A stretch of 11,144 bases of DNA, taken from assembly GCA_036821645.1 (NCBI GenBank), contig DAISJD010000100.1, positions 1 through 11,144 on the forward strand. The letters run 5' to 3'. This DNA is from DAISJD01 sp036821645 (GTDB taxonomy: Bacteria; Pseudomonadota; Alphaproteobacteria; ATCC43930; CGMCC-115725). Below are positions 7,882-11,144 of the stretch, in pieces. The translations under genes were made by a program, and so were the position numbers. Position 1 is the stretch's first letter. Each line of letters starts with the position of its first letter. The notes below the pieces were generated by a model. The model was given only the letters and a program-made list of their open reading frames with translations. It was not told where the DNA came from and ran no database searches.

Positions 7882-9042
7882 CTAAAGCCGCGCATCCTTG
7901 AAGGATGCGGTCGACAGGTCGACCTCGGCGAAATCGGCACCCAGCATATTGGCCCCATCAAAGCGGGCACCGGTGATGGTGGCCCCTTTGAGTTTTGCCC
8001 CCATGAAATTGGCCGGCCATTTGCGGCCCGTGGGGCGGCGTTCCGCGTTCAGGATATCGGCCTCGCTGAGATCGGCATTCGTGAAATTGACCCCTTCGAG
8101 ATTGGTATTCTTGAAGCATCCGCCCTTGATCGCGGCCCGGCTGAGATCGCAGCCCGTCATTTGCGCCCCGCTGAAATCACAGAGCAAAAACGTCCCGCCC
8201 CGCAACGACACGCCGGTGAGATCCGCGTTGCGAAAGACGGCGGCGGACAGGTCGAGATTGGCTAGCACGAACCCTTTGAGACAACGATCGCTGAAATCCG
8301 CCTGGGCCCCTTTGTTGCCGAAGGTTTGAACCCAGGTGCAATGGCGCGCGATGGCAAGGCGCAGATCGGCGCTCAAGGGTTTCGGGGCGTCCGCCGGGGT
8401 GAAGCCGACGACCAGATCGAGATTGGCCCCGTCGAGCGCGACATCGGTCATGTCGGTCGCGGTCAGAATGGCACCGCTCAGATCCGCCTTGGTCAAATCG
8501 GCCCCGGTCAAATCGGCCCCGGTCATGTCGGCCCCGCGCAGATTGGCCCCGCGCAGATTGGCCCCGCGCAGTGTGGCACCGGCCAGCAACGCCCCCTTGA
8601 AGAGTGCGGTCCCCCCTGAGGCGTTGGTGAGATCGGCCTGACTGAGATCGGCCCCGGTACGTCGGCCCAATTCCGGGCTTTTATCCCGATCGCCGGGCCG
8701 GGCGTCGAACAGGACGCCGCCCGTGAGGTCCGCCCCGGTAAAATCGGATTCGGCCAGCATGGCGTTGCGAAACGTACTGCCGCGCAGATCCGTGCCGCGA
8801 AAGATCGCTTGATAGAGTTGGCTATTGTCGAAATTGCAGGCAAAGGCGTCGGCCTCGGTGAAATCGGCCCCGCTCAATTCCGCGTAATCGAACCGCGCCC
8901 CCGGCAGGCGCGCCCGCACCAACTGACAGCCGGAAAACCGCATGCCGGAAAAATCGCCCCAAGGCCGGTCCAGCCGCTTTCCAGTGCGGTTGCGTAACCA
9001 AAGGGCATGGGCTTTTAAGGCATCGATTAAATCTTGGGACAT
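7882..9042 (-). CDS. Pentapeptide-repeat protein
   Basis: A 386-residue protein made mostly of A(D/N)LXX-type pentapeptide repeats, which fold as a right-handed quadrilateral beta-helix. The clearest run is residues 151-208 (GANLRGANLRGADMTGADL and on). Three non-repeat stretches break it: about 112-129, about 210-247 and about 331-346. The N-terminus (AHALWL, residues 11-16) resembles the middle stretch (ARHCTWV, residues 232-238), and each is followed by a DFS motif and new repeats, suggesting two related modules. No signal peptide or clear membrane segment was seen. The start chosen is the ATG at 9042; a GTG at 9099 would add 19 residues unlike the rest, though neither start has a strong ribosome site. 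Some family members mimic DNA and bind gyrase, but nothing here identifies a partner. It lies 131 bases after tyrS on the same strand. Confidence 0.88.
   Translation of the reverse strand: MSQDLIDALKAHALWLRNRTGKRLDRPWGDFSGMRFSGCQLVRARLPGARFDYAELSGADFTEADAFACNFDNSQLYQAIFRGTDLRGSTFRNAMLAESDFTGADLTGGVLFDARPGDRDKSPELGRRTGADLSQADLTNASGGTALFKGALLAGATLRGANLRGANLRGADMTGADLTGADLTKADLSGAILTATDMTDVALDGANLDLVVGFTPADAPKPLSADLRLAIARHCTWVQTFGNKGAQADFSDRCLKGFVLANLDLSAAVFRNADLTGVSLRGGTFLLCDFSGAQMTGCDLSRAAIKGGCFKNTNLEGVNFTNADLSEADILNAERRPTGRKWPANFMGAKLKGATITGARFDGANMLGADFAEVDLSTASFKDARL
7891..7924. repeat. Two adjacent perfect palindromes at the end of the pentapeptide gene
   Basis: CGCATCCTT/AAGGATGCG has 9-base arms around one central base (7891-7909). 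Sharing its last base, GGTCGAC/GTCGACC has 7-base arms around AG (7909-7924). Both lie in the last 14 codons of the pentapeptide gene, and also 144 to 177 bases beyond the stop of the converging AsmA-like gene. They could form hairpins in either transcript and mark 3' ends. Neither side has a U-rich tail, so a standard intrinsic terminator is not shown. Confidence 0.4.
8476..8580 (-). repeat. Tandem 15-base repeat array inside the pentapeptide gene
   Basis: Seven consecutive 15-base units, each coding for one pentapeptide. Two neighbouring pairs are exact copies: GGTCAAATCGGCCCC at 8491-8505 and 8506-8520, and GCGCAGATTGGCCCC at 8536-8550 and 8551-8565. The units at 8521-8535 and 8566-8580 are close variants. 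Exact identity at synonymous sites points to recent duplication of DNA units rather than selection on protein alone. Confidence 0.9.
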
Positions 9043-9173
9043 TGACGAGAAACGATCCGACGCAAGAGCAGAGACAGTGAAAAACGGGGGACATGTCACC
9101 GCACCCCCATCCTGATCTCTATTCTGTCACCAGAACATTCACGCTTGGTGAAAGTTTCATCGATTATTGAGGG

Positions 9174-10466
9174 TTAAACCGGCTTGATCAGGGCGTGGCG
9201 CTTCTTTCCGGCGCTGATTTTGATCAATCCTTCGTTATTGAGGTGTGAGGCATCGACCGGCATCGTCTCGGACGGGATCGGCGCATCGTTGAGTTTCGCC
9301 CCGCCGCCCTTGATGAGGCGGCGCGCCTCGCCGTTGGTTGCAGCCAGTTGTGCCAGAACCAAGATCTGATAGCAGGCAATTCCGTGCTCAAGCTCAGCCG
9401 CAGCCACCTCAAAGACCGGCAGAGCCCCCCCGGCTTCGCCTTCTTCAAAGAGGCGTCTTGCGGTTTCCGCTGCCTCAAGGGCGGCCGCTTCGCCATGGGC
9501 CAAGGCGGTGACGGCGGTTGCCAGGATTTTCTTCGCCTCGTTGATCCCGGCCCCGTCCCGGCGGGCTTCGAGGGCGGCGATCTCGTCCAAGGGCAGATCG
9601 GTGAAGAGCCGCAAGAACCGCCCGACATCGCCATCTTCGGTATTGCGCCAGAATTGCCAAAAATCGTAAGGCGACAGCCGTTCGGCATTGAGCCAGACGG
9701 CCCCCGACGCGGTCTTGCCCATTTTGGCCCCGGACGCCGTGGTGATGAGCGGCGAGGTGAAGCCGAACAATTCTTTGCCGTCGACCCGGCGGGCGAGTTC
9801 GATCCCGTTGACGATATTGCCCCATTGGTCCGACCCGCCCATTTGCAAAAGGCAATCATGGCGGCGGGCCAATTCCAGAAAATCGTACGCTTGTAAGATC
9901 ATGTAATTGAATTCGAGAAAGGTGAGCGGTTGTTCTCGTTCGAGGCGCAGCTTGACCGAATCGAAGCTCAGCATCCGGTTGATCGTGAAATGCCGCCCGA
10001 AATCCCGCAAGAACGGGATATAGGCGAGCCCGTCGAGCCAATCGGCATTATCCACCATGATCGCATCGGACGGGCCGTCGCCGAAGGTCAGATAACGGGC
10101 GAAGATCTTTTGGATGCTGTGTTTATTCGCCGCGATCTGGGCATCGTCCAATAATTTGCGCGATTCGTCTTTACCGCTCGGATCGCCGATCTTGGTCGTG
10201 CCGCCCCCCATCACCACGATGGGCCGATGGCCTGCCTGTTGCAGGCGGCGCAGCATCATGATCTGAACCAAACTGCCGACATGGAGGGAATCCGCCGTGC
10301 AATCGAACCCGATATACCCTGCGATCGCCCCGGTTGTCGCTTTGTGATCGAGCCCCGCAAGGTCGGTTGCCTGATGCAGATAGCCGCGCTCGACGAGGCT
10401 GCGCAGCAGGGGGGAACGAAGAGAAGGGTGGGCGGATGCGTGAACGGGGGATGGCGTGTCGGTCAT
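9174..10466 (-). CDS. tyrS: Tyrosyl-tRNA synthetase
   Basis: A 430-residue class I aminoacyl-tRNA synthetase that charges tRNA-Tyr in the cytoplasm, full length for the bacterial type. Visible marks are GYIGFDCTADSLHVGSL with the HIGH-like HVGS (62-65); the tyrosine-pocket helix FNYMILQAYDF (Tyr188, Gln192, Asp195); GGSDQWGN (210-217); and the KMSKS-like loop KMGKT (248-252), the same type as E. coli KFGKT. A C-terminal S4-like RNA-binding domain (about 363-430) includes IKGGGAKLNDAPI and ends GKKRHALIKPV. The frame stays open upstream to a GTG at 10568. The ATG at 10466 is chosen because it gives a normal synthetase N-terminus; the upstream part has no family likeness. The ribosome site is weak (GGGG 6 bases before). 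It diverges from anmK, and tyrS-anmK proximity is known in other Proteobacteria. Confidence 0.97.
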   Translation of the reverse strand: MTDTPSPVHASAHPSLRSPLLRSLVERGYLHQATDLAGLDHKATTGAIAGYIGFDCTADSLHVGSLVQIMMLRRLQQAGHRPIVVMGGGTTKIGDPSGKDESRKLLDDAQIAANKHSIQKIFARYLTFGDGPSDAIMVDNADWLDGLAYIPFLRDFGRHFTINRMLSFDSVKLRLEREQPLTFLEFNYMILQAYDFLELARRHDCLLQMGGSDQWGNIVNGIELARRVDGKELFGFTSPLITTASGAKMGKTASGAVWLNAERLSPYDFWQFWRNTEDGDVGRFLRLFTDLPLDEIAALEARRDGAGINEAKKILATAVTALAHGEAAALEAAETARRLFEEGEAGGALPVFEVAAAELEHGIACYQILVLAQLAATNGEARRLIKGGGAKLNDAPIPSETMPVDASHLNNEGLIKISAGKKRHALIKPV

Positions 10467-10583
10467 GGTGGCCCCGGCAAGACGGAGGGAAAGGGGAAAG
10501 GCGTGCAAAATCACCGATAAACCCATAGCATGCCAAAGCCCATGACGGCAAAGAGCAGGGATATGCACACGGGGTCTGACAGA
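10467..10583. promoter_or_regulatory. Divergent intergenic region between tyrS and anmK
   Basis: About 117 bases between the chosen starts of two divergent genes, presumably with promoters for both. A possible tyrS promoter on the minus strand is TTGCCG and TATGGG, 18 bases apart, but it is a weak match. The region is also open in the tyrS frame, in the anmK frame (from 10521), and in a third frame holding a 36-codon ORF, so the true starts decide how much of it is non-coding. Confidence 0.45.
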
Positions 10584-10621
10584 ATGGTGTTGGCGACAGG
10601 GTTAGGCTTCGATCCGACCAT
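10511..10621 (-). CDS. Candidate 36-residue membrane peptide (tentative)
   Basis: A short ORF from ATG at 10621 to TGA at 10511-10513. The first 16 or so residues are polar (MVGSKPNPVANTILSD). Then comes a hydrophobic stretch (VCISLLFAVMGFGMLWVY) ending in Arg, which looks like a single membrane helix with a positive end. It lies just upstream of tyrS on the same strand, 44 bases from the chosen tyrS ATG, and its start overlaps a possible anmK ATG (10620) within CCATGG. No ribosome site was seen, and 25 of 36 codons end in G or C, which does not settle the matter. An ORF this short can arise by chance. I do not recognise a family. Confidence 0.35.
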   Translation of the reverse strand: MVGSKPNPVANTILSDPVCISLLFAVMGFGMLWVYR

Positions 10622-11144
10622 GGTGCAGCCGGTGATCGGGTTGATGAGCGGGACATCCTTGGATGGGATCGATGCCGCCATGGTGGCGACGGACGGTATC
10701 GCGGTCCGGAAGGTCGGCCCCGCCTTGACCCGGCCCTATCCCGAAACCCTGCGCCGGGATTTGCGTGCCGTATTGGGATCGATGCGGCCCTCTGCCGCCG
10801 TGGCGGCGGTGGAACGGGATCTGACGGCGGAACACGGGGCGGCGGTTGCGGCCCTCATTGCGGCCCACAGTCTTGAAAAGCCAGCCTTGATCGGGTTTCA
10901 CGGTCACACGATCCATCACGCCCCGCAGGACCGGTTTACCTGGCAGATCGGCGATGGGGCAGCCTTGGCCCGGATGACGGGTGTCCCGGTGGTGGTCGAT
11001 TTTCGCACACACGATGTGGCGATGGGCGGCGAAGGGGCCCCCTTGGTCCCCGTCTATCATCGGGCCCTGGTCCGGGATCTCGGCCCCGATATCGCGCTCC
11101 TCAATTTGGGTGGGGTCGGCAATGTCACGGTGATCGGGGGGGAG
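10584..11144 (+). CDS. anmK: Anhydro-N-acetylmuramic acid kinase, C-terminal part beyond window
   Basis: The first 187 codons of a protein that normally has about 370 residues. AnmK phosphorylates and opens 1,6-anhydro-N-acetylmuramic acid, giving MurNAc-6-phosphate for cell-wall recycling. Visible marks are VIGLMSGTSLDGIDAA (17 on), the phosphate-binding start; GFHGHTIHHAP (104 on); FTWQIGDGAALARMTGVPVV; VDFRTHD with the likely catalytic Asp139; GGEGAPLVP (about 148-156); and LNLGGVGNVT near the edge. The start is uncertain: ATG codons occur in frame at 10530, 10542, 10563, 10584 and 10620. The one at 10584 has GGGG upstream; the one at 10620 would leave the short N-terminus usual in the family but has no ribosome site. 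No break is seen. Confidence 0.95.
   Translation, partial: MVLATGLGFDPTMVQPVIGLMSGTSLDGIDAAMVATDGIAVRKVGPALTRPYPETLRRDLRAVLGSMRPSAAVAAVERDLTAEHGAAVAALIAAHSLEKPALIGFHGHTIHHAPQDRFTWQIGDGAALARMTGVPVVVDFRTHDVAMGGEGAPLVPVYHRALVRDLGPDIALLNLGGVGNVTVIGGE

Noticed and set aside
9127..9151. Inverted repeat TCACCA/TGGTGA upstream of the pentapeptide gene
   Set aside because: Six-base arms around a 13-base spacer are expected by chance, and no promoter is clear beside them; kept only as a possible operator.
9093..9170. A 25-codon plus-strand ORF in the gap between the pentapeptide gene and tyrS
   Set aside because: Too short to separate from chance, with poor spacing from the G-run that could serve as a ribosome site, and no likeness to a known small protein.
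10467..10568. N-terminal extension of tyrS from a GTG at 10568, with a hydrophobic stretch like a signal peptide
   Set aside because: A tyrosyl-tRNA synthetase is cytoplasmic and the extension has no family counterpart; the ATG at 10466 gives a normal N-terminus.
11022..11050. Glu in GGEGAP of AnmK where E. coli has Gln (GGQGAP)
   Set aside because: As far as I recall the Glu form is common in AnmK of other bacteria, so it does not suggest an altered activity.

Overview
This window looks like an ordinary stretch of core chromosome from an alphaproteobacterium, most likely a member of the Rhodospirillales or a relative. That placement is inferred from three things: high G+C, the AnmK, GlnE and DUF455 sequence types, and the linkage of tyrS with anmK and of bcp with a DUF455 gene. 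I see no integrase, transposase, tRNA, rRNA, CRISPR array or defence gene. Nothing in it adds up to a convincing new multi-gene system.

Layout from left to right. (1) A minus-strand cluster, read right to left: glnE (1413-4433), the peroxiredoxin gene bcp (812-1276), and a DUF455 ferritin-like gene (1-815, running off the left edge). The bcp stop and the DUF455 GTG start overlap. (2) A short divergent gap (4434-4507). (3) A plus-strand gene for a very large membrane-anchored AsmA/YhdP-like envelope protein (4508-7747). (4) A convergent gap of 134 bases starting with a run of ten G, with two adjacent palindromes just beyond it in the end of the next gene. (5) A minus-strand pair: tyrS (9174-10466), then a pentapeptide-repeat gene (7882-9042). 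(6) A divergent gap that may hold a 36-codon membrane-peptide ORF. (7) The start of anmK on the plus strand (10584 to the right edge, partial).

Roles. glnE controls glutamine synthetase by adenylylation. bcp is a thiol peroxidase, and its coupled DUF455 partner looks like a diiron carboxylate protein, so this pair may deal with peroxide and iron. The AsmA-like protein is probably an inner-membrane-anchored periplasmic factor for envelope lipid homeostasis. anmK recycles anhydro-N-acetylmuramic acid from peptidoglycan, and tyrS charges tRNA-Tyr.

The points worth a second look are modest. They are a 15-base tandem array inside the pentapeptide gene, the apparent two-module structure of that protein, a lone cysteine pair in the AsmA-like protein, poly-G tracts in and after that gene, the paired palindromes, the translational coupling of bcp and DUF455, and the small candidate ORF between tyrS and anmK.
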